From assembly GCA_964602455.1 (NCBI GenBank), contig CAZRRG010000037.1, forward strand, positions 1 through 20,339: 20,339 bases of DNA. Direction: 5' to 3'. The notes under the pieces are model-generated. The model saw only the letters and a list, made by a program, of their open reading frames with translations. It was not told the DNA's origin and did no database searches. This document shows, one piece after another, positions 1 to 7,962 of the stretch. This DNA is from JBBDIP01 sp964602455 (GTDB taxonomy: Bacteria; Bacillota; Sulfobacillia; Fermentithermobacillales; Fermentithermobacillaceae). Numbering within the stretch: position 1 is the first letter of the stretch; every line of letters begins with the position of its first letter. The position numbers were made by a program, and so were the translations under genes.

Positions 1-34
1 CCTGCTGGATGGCTCTCAGGATGGACTGGTCCAC
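1..34 (-). CDS. 5' end of a minus-strand gene cut by the window edge
   Basis: Only the first 11 codons are present, starting at a GTG (complement of 32-34) and reading VDQSILRAIQQ off the left edge. The start is supported by a good ribosome binding site, AAAGAGGTG (complement of 41-49), six bases upstream. The gene would be divergent from the D-aminoacylase gene at 198, leaving about 160 bp of shared upstream DNA. The product cannot be identified from so few residues. Confidence 0.45.
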   Translation of the reverse strand, partial: MDQSILRAIQQ

Positions 35-132
35 TTTCTTCACCTCTTTCCAGATTGGTGGTTAACATAACACGCATCCTAGCGGCGTAAATGTAAGGGT
101 TGACCGTAATCACACTATTCCGCGGCGACTCC

Positions 133-154
133 GAAGGTGCTTGGCAAGCACTTC
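133..154. promoter_or_regulatory. Palindrome (possible operator) upstream of the D-aminoacylase gene
   Basis: Positions 137-151 form a perfect inverted repeat, GTGCTTG-G-CAAGCAC. It extends outward to GAA (133-135) and TTC (152-154) if the G at 136 is bulged. It lies about 45 bp before the ATG at 198, within the divergent intergenic region. Its symmetry and one-base centre look more like a dimeric repressor site than an RNA hairpin, because the loop would be too tight. I see no convincing -35/-10 pair to place it against. Confidence 0.45.
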
Positions 155-197
155 ACGAACTAGTTGACTTGTCCCATCCAAGAGAGGAGTGGAAGCC

Positions 198-1830
198 ATG
201 CTTGACATGATACTGAAGGGCGGAACGGTTGTTGACGGCTCCGGGCTTCCTGCCCGAAGGGCGGATGTAGGCATCCTGGACGGCAAGATCGCCATGGTCC
301 AGGACCTTGGGGAAGCCGAAGCGGCCAGGACCATTGATGTTTCCGGACTCCACGTCTCCCCGGGGTTCATAGATATGCATTCCCATTCCGACCTGTCCCT
401 CATGGCCCACAGGAAGGGTGAAAGCTCCCTATCCCAGGGCATTACGACCGAAGTGATCGGCAGCTGCGGCTGGTCCCTGGCGCCCGTGAAGGATGAGACC
501 AGGAAGAGCGTGCTAGAGGGCCTTCTCTCGGGTCTGATCGACGCAGAGTCATTCGACTCGCTGGACTGGAGCTGGCACTCCNNNNNNNNNNTCCTTCGGG
601 GAATGGATGGCTGCTCTAGAGAAGGGCGGGATCGGCGTCAACGTCGCTCCCCAGGTTGGTCAAAGCCTGGTCCGCGCCCACGTCGTCGGGACAGAGAAGC
701 GGGAAGCGGCCCCGGGCGAGCCCGAGGCAATGAAAGCGCTGGTCCGGCAAGCCATGGAGGACGGCGCATGGGGTATGTCGACGGGCCGGAGCTATCGCCC
801 CGGAGGACACGCGCCGACCGAAGAGATAATCGAGCTCGCAAAGGTCGTCGGGCAGTACGGCGGGATATACGCGACGCACATGAAGAACGAGGGCGACGAC
901 ATATTCGAGGCCGTGAACGAGGTCATTCGCATCGCCGAAGAGGCCGGAGTCCGGGCCGAGATCTCCCACCACAAAGCGGTGGGCAGGAAGAACTTCGGCA
1001 AGGTAAACCGGACCTTGGAGATGATTGAGAAGGCCAGGCGTCGCGGCCTTGCGATAACCGTGGACGTCTACCCCTACGAGTTCTCTCAGGCCAGTTCGAT
1101 TGTGCGGATGCTGCCCGAGGGCGCATGGCAGGACCTGAAAGGTAAAGCATTTGCGGGCGAGTACCCCACAAACGAGGAGATCCACGCCATCCTGGCCGAC
1201 AAGTCCCTCATGGAGAAGATAAAAGCCCATCCCGCCATCGCGGAAGCCGCACCCAGGCTCAAGGGCTTCTTCATAGTTAAGGCGCCCTCGATGCCACACG
1301 CTGAGGGAAGGGTGGTCGAGGACCTGGTCGCCGAGACCGGGCGAAGCCCCGTTGACATCGTGTTTGACCTTGTGGCCGCTGACGGCCTGGAGGCATGGGC
1401 CGCGTCCTGCATCAGCATGGAAGACGTGCACACCGTGATCAAGGCCGGCTTTGCGATGGGCGGGACCGACGGCTTCAACCTCGACCGGGTCATAGACAAC
1501 GCCATTCACCCGAGGCATTACGGCACGTTCCCCAGGATCGTGGGCAGGTTCGTGACTAAAGACCGCCTGTTCTCCCTGGAGGAAGCCGTCAAGAAGGTGA
1601 CCCGCAATCCGGCCCTGGTCATGGGCATCCCAGACCGGGGAATGGTGGAGGCCGGTTACTGGGCCGACCTGGTTGTGTTCGACCATGAGAGACTCATGGA
1701 CACCGCTACCGGCACTGAACCCTACAAACGGGCTGACGGGATCGAGTATGTGCTGGTAAACGGCAAGATTGCCCTTGAGAAGGGCGAGGTTAAGCCGGCG
1801 TTCGCCGGGAAGGTCCTGAGGAGACGCTAG
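198..1830 (+). CDS. N-acyl-D-amino-acid deacylase (D-aminoacylase family amidohydrolase), interrupted by an assembly gap
   Basis: This family hydrolyses N-acyl-D-amino acids to a free D-amino acid and a carboxylate in the cytoplasm. The N-terminal part shows the beta-sandwich start and the metal motif GFIDMHSHSD (H61, H63), followed by GSCG with C90, the position that bridges the metals in D-aminoacylases. The part after the gap has THMKNEG, EISHHK, GGTDG and a typical C-terminus, NPA...DRGMVEAGYWADLVVFD. Ten N at 582-591 shift the frame from 198 to 607. The flanks, ending WSWHS and starting SFGEW, fit the family without any missing protein, so I treat this as one intact gene of about 541 codons. 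The ATG at 198 has the site GAGAGGAG eight bases upstream; a GTG at 189 would overlap that site. The gene is monocistronic and convergent with the AlaX gene. The natural acyl substrate cannot be told. Confidence 0.92.
582..591. other. Assembly gap (ten N)
   Basis: Ten undetermined bases lie inside the D-aminoacylase gene. The base triplet TCC directly before the gap is repeated directly after it, and the reading frames on the two sides differ by one base modulo three. The ten-base length is therefore probably a placeholder where two contigs abut or overlap by a few bases. Confidence 0.95.
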
Positions 1831-1833
1831 AAG

Positions 1834-1848
1834 AGGTCTAAGACCTCA
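1834..1848. terminator. Inverted repeat at a convergent gene junction
   Basis: GAGGTCT-A-AGACCTC is a perfect 15-nt palindrome. It covers the stop codon of the minus-strand AlaX gene and starts four bases after the stop of the plus-strand D-aminoacylase gene. As RNA it gives a six-base stem with a TAA loop. A further pair, CCTGAG (1815-1820) with CTCAGG (1845-1850), could form an alternative structure. There is no U-tract in either direction, so termination is only a suggestion based on position. Confidence 0.3.
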
Positions 1849-3127
1849 GGATTTCGCTGCAGGCGCGCTTCACATCCTCAATCACGGTGTGAATGTCCGC
1901 CTGCAGCGGTTCTTTTGCGCCAAGCTGCGCCATTTGAGGAGTGCCGCCTCCACGGCCACCCCACCTTTCGGCGATAGCCGATACCACCGCCCGGGCATCG
2001 GGTCCGTCCTTGGACGGGGACACCGCCGCGACTGAGAACCTTGGATGAGCGGACATGGCCACGGCCAGCTTCCCGCTAGACTCGGCTATCTTCTTGGCCG
2101 CGTACTTCAGGCGGTCGGGAGACGCGCCGTCCAAGGCCACCACGACCGAGTCCTGGCCTGCCAGGCTCTCGGGCCTGAGAAGGGTCTCGACCCGCATCTC
2201 CAGGAGTTGCTCAGATACCCGCTCGAACTCTTCTTGTAGTTCCTGGACCTTGGCTACTAGGGCAGCCACGGCCCCCGGTACCGCCTGTGCGGGCTGAGAC
2301 ACAACGCGGGCTGTCTCCGCCAGTAGGTCCTGCCTTTGCCGGTAATCGGCTAGAGCCCTGCCTCCGCACCGGAAGACCACTCGCACTCCTCCGTGGGCGC
2401 GATCGGTCTGGTTTACTTTGATAAGGCCCACCTGCCCGGTGGATGACACGTGAGTGCCCGCGCAGGGGCAGGCGTCAAACTCGCCCACCTGGATAATCCG
2501 TATGGTGTCGGCGTCGATCTGGAACCTGGCCCTTACTACGGAAGGTAGCTCGCCTCTTCCGTACTCCTTCACGGTCACCGGCAAGTCGCTCCACACGACG
2601 CGGTTTGCCAAGTCCTCAACCTTCGCCATCTCGTCGGTAGATACCGAGGGAGCATCCAGGTCGATGCTCACGTAGTCGGCGGCGAGGTGGAAACCGACGG
2701 TCCTGGCATCCATTACCTGTTCGAAGGCCCGGGACAGGATATGTTGGCCTGTGTGCTGCTGCATAAGGTCAAACCGCCTGTCCCAGTCGATCTTCCCCCG
2801 CACGCGCGGGCCGCTGTCAGAGGGAGGCTCGTGAGCGGGTAGGCCGGCGGGATTGTCCACGTGGACCCAGTGGACTATCTCACCGTCATCCTCAGTGACC
2901 GCCACAACCGGGAGGTCCGCGGCGCCGAGCGCTAGTGCCAGATCGCTGTCCACGACCGACAGGTGGCCGGTATCGTACGGTTGCCCGCCGCCCTCGGGAT
3001 GAAAGAGCGTCTGGTCCAATACAAGGCCAGTCTTGCCGTCCCTTTGAACTACGCGGGCAACTCTTGCCTCGAACTCAACGTCGTATGGTCTCTCCCAGTA
3101 AAGACGCCTTGCCTCCAAGATCCGCAC
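1838..3127 (-). CDS. AlaX-type alanyl-tRNA editing protein with DHHA1 domain
   Basis: Free-standing editing proteins of this family hydrolyse tRNA-Ala mischarged with serine or glycine. The 429-residue product has the AlaRS editing fold with both zinc motifs, HTGQH (H125, H129) and CPCAGTH (C222, H226). A charged helical stretch at about 282-312 follows, then a DHHA1 domain with the glycine-rich GGRGGGTPQMAQLGAK near 390-405. This is the long AlaX architecture common in Clostridia. The GTG at 3127 lies five bases after the nitroreductase stop, so the genes are probably co-transcribed and translationally coupled. A TTG three codons in (complement of 3116-3118) has the better-spaced site AGAAGGTG and may be the true start. 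It is the last gene of the ABC-F operon. The family call is secure; preference for Ser- or Gly-tRNA is not visible. Confidence 0.92.
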   Translation of the reverse strand: MRILEARRLYWERPYDVEFEARVARVVQRDGKTGLVLDQTLFHPEGGGQPYDTGHLSVVDSDLALALGAADLPVVAVTEDDGEIVHWVHVDNPAGLPAHEPPSDSGPRVRGKIDWDRRFDLMQQHTGQHILSRAFEQVMDARTVGFHLAADYVSIDLDAPSVSTDEMAKVEDLANRVVWSDLPVTVKEYGRGELPSVVRARFQIDADTIRIIQVGEFDACPCAGTHVSSTGQVGLIKVNQTDRAHGGVRVVFRCGGRALADYRQRQDLLAETARVVSQPAQAVPGAVAALVAKVQELQEEFERVSEQLLEMRVETLLRPESLAGQDSVVVALDGASPDRLKYAAKKIAESSGKLAVAMSAHPRFSVAAVSPSKDGPDARAVVSAIAERWGGRGGGTPQMAQLGAKEPLQADIHTVIEDVKRACSEILRS

Positions 3128-3132
3128 CTTCT

Positions 3133-3912
3133 CTATATCTTGATGCCCTTCTGAGCCAGCTGTGCCTTCAAGCGATCGGATGAGTCCTGCCTGGCGTACT
3201 TCCTGGAGATATGCTCGCTCCAGCCGTACTTGTCGTACCCTACCTTATCTTCTCCGGCCTCGGGAGCAGGTATCTTGGCGCCAAGGTTCACGTAGTAGCC
3301 CTCGCGGATGAGCCCGGCGTCCATGACTTCCATGGCGGCCTTAACCTCGTCTTCGCTAAGGTCGTGGTACTCCTCGTGGTGGAGGACGCATGACGTCGGG
3401 ATCCTCGGGCGGGGACTCGGCTTCTTGGCGGGATAGCCGACCACCAGTCCGACAACTGTGTACACTCTTTCGGGCAGCTTGAACATCTCGCTGAGGAAAG
3501 GCTCGATCATGGGTGCGGCGCCAAAGAAGCAGGTGCCGAGCCCCATTGCCTCAGCCGCCATCACGAAGTTCATCGCCGCGTAGCTGACATCCTGGATTCC
3601 CAGGAACAGCATCTGGGTGTCGTTGGCCTTGTTCTGCCGCCCCTTGTAGGCGATGAACTTCTCGAGCTTGCGAAAGTCCATGCAGAACAACACAAAGACG
3701 GGGGCGTCGGCGATGAAGCGACCCATGCGCTGCGATAGGGCCTCTTTCTTCGCCTTATCCCGGGTATACACGAAGGCATACATCTGCCCCGTGAACGGTG
3801 CCTGCTGCGCGGCTCTCGCCAGCTTCAACAGGACTTCATCGGGCACGTCCTTGTCCAGGTACTGGCGGGTGGTCGCCCTCGACATGATCAGGTCGATGTA
3901 GCTGTTATCCAT
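3133..3912 (-). CDS. Nitroreductase family protein (NfsA/FRP-like flavoprotein)
   Basis: The 259-residue protein belongs to the FMN-dependent nitroreductase superfamily, cytoplasmic homodimers that transfer electrons from NAD(P)H to nitro compounds, quinones or flavins. Visible landmarks are the N-terminal SRATTRQYLDKDVPDE segment (phosphate-binding arginines), the central helix AAMNFVMAAEAMGLGTCFFGA, and VVGLVVGYPAKKPSPRPR followed by a C-terminal extension of about 80 residues. That pattern and length fit the larger NfsA/FRP group rather than the 180-residue NfnB group. The ATG is preceded by GGAGGAGAGG, an excellent binding site. It lies 30 bp downstream of the ABC-F gene and 5 bp upstream of the AlaX gene, all on the same strand. 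The physiological substrate is unknown. Confidence 0.9.
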   Translation of the reverse strand: MDNSYIDLIMSRATTRQYLDKDVPDEVLLKLARAAQQAPFTGQMYAFVYTRDKAKKEALSQRMGRFIADAPVFVLFCMDFRKLEKFIAYKGRQNKANDTQMLFLGIQDVSYAAMNFVMAAEAMGLGTCFFGAAPMIEPFLSEMFKLPERVYTVVGLVVGYPAKKPSPRPRIPTSCVLHHEEYHDLSEDEVKAAMEVMDAGLIREGYYVNLGAKIPAPEAGEDKVGYDKYGWSEHISRKYARQDSSDRLKAQLAQKGIKI

Positions 3913-3942
3913 TGTCCTCTCCTCCGTGCTCTTGGCCTCTAG

Positions 3943-6081
3943 CTATGATTTCCCGTCGGGAGGCACGGATCCTGCGGCCTTCCTGGCGAGCTCCTCCCAT
4001 TTCTCATAGAGGGACTCCAATTCTCGCTCCACGTCTTTGTACTCTTTGAGAGGGGCGGCACCCGGATCCCGGTAGGTCTCGGGGTCGTTCAGGATCTTCA
4101 CCAGTTCGTCCCACCGCTTCTCCATGACCTCTATCCTATCCTCAAGGGCCGCCAGCTCAGCCTTTCTGGCGCGCTCAGCCTGTGCCGACAGAACAGGCGA
4201 AGCTGCTCCGCCCCCCCCGGCCGGTCCGGACGCGCTGGCCGCCGCGGTCTTGCGGTCTTTAGCCCCGCCGCCCGCCGGCTTGCCGGAGCCTGGCGCGGCG
4301 CCGCCACTCACAGCGCCCTTTCGACTGCCTTCGGGCCGAGAGGCGAGATGCGACTGATTCTGCCTTTTCCCGGAAATAAGTTGGAAGGACGGTAAGTCTT
4401 CCTCAAACAACACCTCTTCGCCGGACTCCACCTTCCGCCTGTAGTCGGAGTAGGTGCCCCTGAACACGTGGATCCTGTCGCCGTGCCAGAGCCACAGGTG
4501 CGTCGCCAGGCGGTCGATGAAGAACCTGTCGTGGGACGCGAATATGAGCGTGCCGGGGAAGTCCTTGATGGCGCTCTCCAGCACCTCTCGGGACGCCATG
4601 TCCAGGTGGTTAGTGGGCTCGTCCAGGAAAAGCACATTGGCCTTTCCTACCACCAGTTTGGCCAGAGCCAGCCTGTTGCGCTCGCCACCCGAGAGTAGGC
4701 CTATCTGCTTCTCCACTTCATCTCCGGAAAACAGGAACCGGCCGAGGAGGTCCCGGGCTTCCTGGTTATCCAGGCCAAGCCCCTTAATCTCCTGCAGGAG
4801 AGTGAGGTCGTCGTTGAGGTCGTCCAATCCCTGCGAGAAGTACCCTGTCACAACGTTCTGCCCAAACCTTACTTCGCCCTGGTATCCCCCATCCTCTCCA
4901 AGGATGCAGCGCATGAGCGTGGTCTTCCCGCACCCGTTAGGGCCAACCAGGGCCACCCTGTCGCCCTTGCGCACAAGCCATGTGAAGTCGGAGAACAGGA
5001 CTCGCTCGCCCCCCGCTGCGTCGAAGCTCCTCTTGAGGTCCCGGACCAGCAGGACTTCATTCCCCGATTCGGTTTCCAAGTCGAACCTTATGCCCATCGC
5101 CCGCTTGTCGTGCTTTGGTTTCTCAACCAGCTCCATGCGGTCAAGCATCTTCTGCCTGCTCCAGGCTTGATTCTTCCTGGTAGGAGTCGCCTTCCACTTC
5201 TGTATGAAGGCCTTGGTGCGGGCTATGAGCTCTTGCTGCCTGGCGTATGCTTCGGCTTGCACCTGGCGCTCCATATCTTTCTGAACCAGATAGGCCGAGT
5301 AGTTCCCGTTATAAACCTTGGCCTCTCCGCCCTCCATCTCAAGGATCTTGCCGGCCACTTTGTCGATGAAGTACCGGTCGTGGCTCACGAGGAGGACGGC
5401 GCCGGGGTAACCTGCTAGAAAGCCCTCAAGCCACTCGATGCCGCCGAGGTCCAGGTGGTTCGTCGGCTCATCCAGGAGCAGCAGTTCGGGCTCCTGAAGC
5501 AGCAGCTTTGCCAGCGCAAGCCTGATCCTCTCACCGCCCGAGAGGACGTCGGCACTCTTCTCGAACTCATCGTTGGAGAAGCCCAGCCCGCTCAGGATAG
5601 CTTTGGCCCTTGGCTCCAGGGTGTACCCGCCCATGGTCTCAAACCTTGCCGTGGCTCGAGCATAATCGTCCATGATCGCCTGCAGGTCGCCTTCTGAAGC
5701 CCGGTGGGATCCGGTTCCCCGCGTCGAGGCGCCAGACGCTTCGGCCGCTGCCGCCTCCGCCATCTTCTCCTCAAGCGCCTTCATCCTCTGGGCCAGATCC
5801 TGTATGTCTTTCCTGGCGGAGAGCATCTCTTCGAGTACGGTGCCTGAGAAGGTGGGAACGTCCTGGGACAGGTAGCCGAAGGTCCTCCTGCCCACGACCT
5901 GGAAGCTGCCACCGTCCTGCTCCAGTTCGCCGGCGATGACGCGAAGCAGTGTGGTCTTGCCCTCACCGTTGCGGCCGACAACGCACATACGCTCGCCTTG
6001 GCCGACGGAAAACGTGACAGACTGGAAAATGACGCGGGCGCCGAAGGATTTCTTGAGGTTATCTACGATAAGGATTGTCAT
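3943..6081 (-). CDS. ABC-F family ATPase (duplicated NBD, no membrane domain)
   Basis: ABC-F proteins are soluble and bind the ribosomal E site. They act in translation or in resistance to ribosome-targeting antibiotics, and do not transport. The 712-residue product has two nucleotide-binding domains. NBD1 has Walker A GRNGEGKT (36-43), signature LSGGER (180-185), Walker B LLLLDEP (D204, E205) and H234. NBD2 has GPNGCGKTT (380-388), LSGGER (463-468), FLDEP (D487, E488) and H517. A lysine- and arginine-rich linker at about 245-330 corresponds to the P-site tRNA-interaction region. A low-complexity Gly/Ala/Ser stretch (about 590-640) leads to a C-terminal coiled coil (about 640-705) as in Uup-like members. 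The ATG follows GGGAGGAC at good spacing. A leader with an upstream ORF precedes it. Whether it gives antibiotic resistance cannot be decided from sequence alone. Confidence 0.93.
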   Translation of the reverse strand: MTILIVDNLKKSFGARVIFQSVTFSVGQGERMCVVGRNGEGKTTLLRVIAGELEQDGGSFQVVGRRTFGYLSQDVPTFSGTVLEEMLSARKDIQDLAQRMKALEEKMAEAAAAEASGASTRGTGSHRASEGDLQAIMDDYARATARFETMGGYTLEPRAKAILSGLGFSNDEFEKSADVLSGGERIRLALAKLLLQEPELLLLDEPTNHLDLGGIEWLEGFLAGYPGAVLLVSHDRYFIDKVAGKILEMEGGEAKVYNGNYSAYLVQKDMERQVQAEAYARQQELIARTKAFIQKWKATPTRKNQAWSRQKMLDRMELVEKPKHDKRAMGIRFDLETESGNEVLLVRDLKRSFDAAGGERVLFSDFTWLVRKGDRVALVGPNGCGKTTLMRCILGEDGGYQGEVRFGQNVVTGYFSQGLDDLNDDLTLLQEIKGLGLDNQEARDLLGRFLFSGDEVEKQIGLLSGGERNRLALAKLVVGKANVLFLDEPTNHLDMASREVLESAIKDFPGTLIFASHDRFFIDRLATHLWLWHGDRIHVFRGTYSDYRRKVESGEEVLFEEDLPSFQLISGKRQNQSHLASRPEGSRKGAVSGGAAPGSGKPAGGGAKDRKTAAASASGPAGGGGAASPVLSAQAERARKAELAALEDRIEVMEKRWDELVKILNDPETYRDPGAAPLKEYKDVERELESLYEKWEELARKAAGSVPPDGKS

Positions 6082-6225
6082 TGAAAAGTCCTCCCGGAGT
6101 ATCGATCAGATGTTCGAGGCAAACGGGCACAGTGAGGCTAGGCTGGCTGTGCGACGCTTTGGAGGGTTATCCTCGAACCAACGGTCATTCCGGAGAACTC
6201 CTTTCGGATGCGGGAATCCGCAGCC
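6082..6225 (-). promoter_or_regulatory. Putative attenuator leader of the ABC-F operon
   Basis: From the predicted transcription start (about 6225) to the ATG at 6081 the mRNA has about 145 untranslated bases holding a 16-codon ORF (6138-6188). Within that ORF, GTTCGAGG (complement of 6171-6178) is perfectly complementary to CCTCGAAC (complement of 6112-6119), just upstream of the ABC-F binding site. An adjacent CCTCC in the ORF could pair with GGAGG of that binding site. An early hairpin, TGCGG/CCGCA, precedes the leader ORF. Ribosome position on the leader ORF could therefore switch the fold. There is no clear U-tract, so control may act on translation. This is inference from complementarity. 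Confidence 0.45.
6138..6188 (-). CDS. Upstream leader peptide of the ABC-F gene (16 residues)
   Basis: A short ORF reads MTVGSRITLQSVAQPA and ends in TAG, 56 bases before the ABC-F start. It has its own strong binding site AAAGGAGTT (complement of 6196-6204), nine bases upstream of the ATG, which a random ORF would rarely have. Leader peptides of this kind precede inducible antibiotic-resistance ABC-F genes, where drug-stalled ribosomes change leader folding. No known stalling motif is recognisable in this peptide. Confidence 0.5.
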   Translation of the reverse strand: MTVGSRITLQSVAQPA

Positions 6226-6231
6226 TGTGTC

Positions 6232-6261
6232 AATATACCACGTGCGGTAGCGGCGGCGCAA
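6232..6261 (-). promoter_or_regulatory. Candidate sigma-A promoter of the ABC-F operon
   Basis: On the minus strand, TTGCGC (complement of 6256-6261) is followed after 18 bases by TATATT (complement of 6232-6237). The -10 differs from consensus at one base and the -35 keeps TTG. It places the transcription start near 6225, so the whole leader ORF is transcribed. It lies back to back with the methyltransferase -10 at 6279-6284. Confidence 0.4.
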
Positions 6262-6278
6262 AGGCAATCTCTTTTGGT

Positions 6279-6284
6279 TATAAT
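6279..6284 (+). promoter_or_regulatory. Perfect -10 element (TATAAT) next to the methyltransferase start
   Basis: TATAAT ends six bases before the ATG at 6291, so transcription would start on or beside the A of the start codon. The -35 window (6256-6261, GCGCAA) is poor. A G at the extended -10 position (6277) may partly compensate. No Shine-Dalgarno sequence lies upstream of the ATG. Confidence 0.45.
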
Positions 6285-6290
6285 CATGGC

Positions 6291-7049
6291 ATGGACAGGA
6301 AACGCACCTCGTGGGGACACGTGGCGGACTGGTACGACTCCTACATGCGCCTGGAAGGCACGTACCAGAAGGAACTGATCCTCCCGAACCTATTGCGCCT
6401 CATGGAGCTGAAGAAGGGTGAGGCGGTACTGGATCTTGCCTGCGGACAGGGGTTTTTCGCCCGCGAGTTCTCGGCGGCGGGCGCCGAGGTCACCGGCGTG
6501 GACCTCTCCAAGGAGCTAATTGGCATCGCCAAGCGGCTTTCTCCCCCCTACATTCGATATCACGTAGGTTCCGCCGATAAGTTGGACTTTCTGCAGCCGG
6601 GGACATTTGACAAGGTCAGCATCGTGCTTGCCATACAGAACATAGAGAACGCCAAGGGTGTGTTCGAAGAAGCGCGCCGGGTACTGAAGCCAGGCGGGTA
6701 CCTCTACTTGGTCACGATGCACCCTGCTTTCAGGATCCCTCAGGGATCATCGTGGGACTGGGATCCGAAGACCGGGTCCCAGTACCGGCGGGTAGACCGT
6801 TACCTGTCGGAATCGGCGGTCAAGATTAAGATGCACCCGGGGAGCAGGCCCCACGAAGTAACCCTGACCTTCCACCGCCCGCTTCAGGTCTACTTCAAAC
6901 ACCTGGCCAGGGCCGGTTTCTGCGTTACCCGGCTCGAAGAGTGGAACTCCCACAAGAAGAGCGGTCCGGGCCCGCGAGCCGCTGAAGAGGACCGGGCGAG
7001 GAAAGAGATCCCCCTATTCATGTTCCTGCAGGCCTGCGCCTGGAAGTGA
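6291..7049 (+). CDS. Class I SAM-dependent methyltransferase
   Basis: The 252-residue protein has the Rossmann-like methyltransferase fold. Motif I is VLDLACGQGFF (46-56), followed by GAEVTGVDLS with the acidic residue that binds the SAM ribose, a short FDKVSIVLAIQNIEN segment, and EARRVLKPGGYLYLVT (motif post-III). The C-terminal half has no feature that names the substrate; the overall look is that of UbiE/ubiquinone-type or small-molecule methyltransferases. The frame is open further upstream, but 6291 is the only plausible ATG and homologous sequence begins there. There is no binding site, and a TATAAT sits directly upstream, suggesting a leaderless message. The GNAT gene follows within 20 bp and probably shares the transcript. 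Confidence 0.9.
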   Translation: MDRKRTSWGHVADWYDSYMRLEGTYQKELILPNLLRLMELKKGEAVLDLACGQGFFAREFSAAGAEVTGVDLSKELIGIAKRLSPPYIRYHVGSADKLDFLQPGTFDKVSIVLAIQNIENAKGVFEEARRVLKPGGYLYLVTMHPAFRIPQGSSWDWDPKTGSQYRRVDRYLSESAVKIKMHPGSRPHEVTLTFHRPLQVYFKHLARAGFCVTRLEEWNSHKKSGPGPRAAEEDRARKEIPLFMFLQACAWK

Positions 7050-7066
7050 GATGAGGAGTGACGAGG

Positions 7067-7945
7067 GTGTTCGTTGACAAGGAGTTGGCCATCAGGCTCG
7101 AGACTGCTGAAGCGGACCTGACCCGCCAGTATGTGGACGCATACTACGCTCTGTACCGTGACGCCGGAGCCGGATCCGTGGAAGTATGCGGAGGCCGAGT
7201 GAGCTTTGCCGGAAGGAGCTCTCCCCTTAGCAAGGCCGATGCTGTTGGCCTGGTGGGAGAGGTGAAGGCCGCCGATCTCGACTTCATCGAGGATTACCTG
7301 GTCATCCGGGGAGCCAGGCCGACGCTTGTCGCTTGCCCCTTCACCGACCGGTCCCTGTTCTCGCTCGCAGGGCAGCGGGGATACGAGATCGACCAGTTCC
7401 TGAACCTGTACATCCTTCCGCTCCCGCACAATGATGGCGCCCAGGCGCAGTCCGCTCAAGGCGCACCCACGCAGGCCTCTCCCGTGGAGGATGGCGGTCA
7501 TCCTGCGAGGGAGCCCGGCAAGATCGGCGTGAAGGCCCTTCCTACCGGTGACCGCGAGACATACAGAGACACCTGGTCGGTGGTCGTAGGCCTCGGCTTT
7601 GCGTCCATGGATGCCGGAAGCCCTCCATACATGGACATCTACCGGAGCATCGCCCATGCCTCGGGCACCATCTCGTTCCTGGCCACCGTCGGCGGCGAAC
7701 CGGCAGGCGCCGGAGCCCTCAAGATCACGGGGAACACAGCGTTCCTATCAACGGCGAGCACGCTACCGCAGTATCGCAGGCAAGGCGTGCAGATGGCGCT
7801 GATGAAGACCCGCCTAGCTGAGGCTGTGAGACAGGGATGCGACCTCGCGGTCGTGATGACCTCTCCCGGCGCGGACTCCGAACGCAACGTGGTCAGGGCA
7901 GGATTCCGCCTAGCCTACACCCGAATTCGCCTTGTGAAGAGATAA
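7067..7945 (+). CDS. GNAT family N-acetyltransferase
   Basis: The product transfers an acetyl group from acetyl-CoA to an amine or similar acceptor. The acetyl-CoA signature is STLPQYRRQGVQMALMKTRL in the C-terminal half, followed by a strand and NVVRAGF, where the GNAT fold ends. The N-terminal half (about 130 residues, ending in FLNLYILPLP) looks like a second, degenerate GNAT-like domain, and a Gln/Ala/Pro-rich linker joins the two. Total length is about 292 residues. GTG at 7067 is chosen because GAGGAG lies eight bases upstream; a GTG at 7058 in the same frame overlaps that site. It lies just downstream of the methyltransferase gene. The acceptor is unknown. Confidence 0.85.
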   Translation: MFVDKELAIRLETAEADLTRQYVDAYYALYRDAGAGSVEVCGGRVSFAGRSSPLSKADAVGLVGEVKAADLDFIEDYLVIRGARPTLVACPFTDRSLFSLAGQRGYEIDQFLNLYILPLPHNDGAQAQSAQGAPTQASPVEDGGHPAREPGKIGVKALPTGDRETYRDTWSVVVGLGFASMDAGSPPYMDIYRSIAHASGTISFLATVGGEPAGAGALKITGNTAFLSTASTLPQYRRQGVQMALMKTRLAEAVRQGCDLAVVMTSPGADSERNVVRAGFRLAYTRIRLVKR

Positions 7946-7962
7946 GTCTGCCTGCCCGCCGT

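Noticed and set aside
100..121. TTGACC (100-105) with TATTCC (116-121) as promoter of the D-aminoacylase gene
   Set aside because: The spacer is only ten bases, far too short for a sigma-A promoter.
616..1686. Long minus-strand open frame antisense to the D-aminoacylase gene (356 codons)
   Set aside because: It lies opposite a clear amidohydrolase, has His/Gly/Val-rich composition without domain features, and reflects the codon bias of the GC-rich sense gene.
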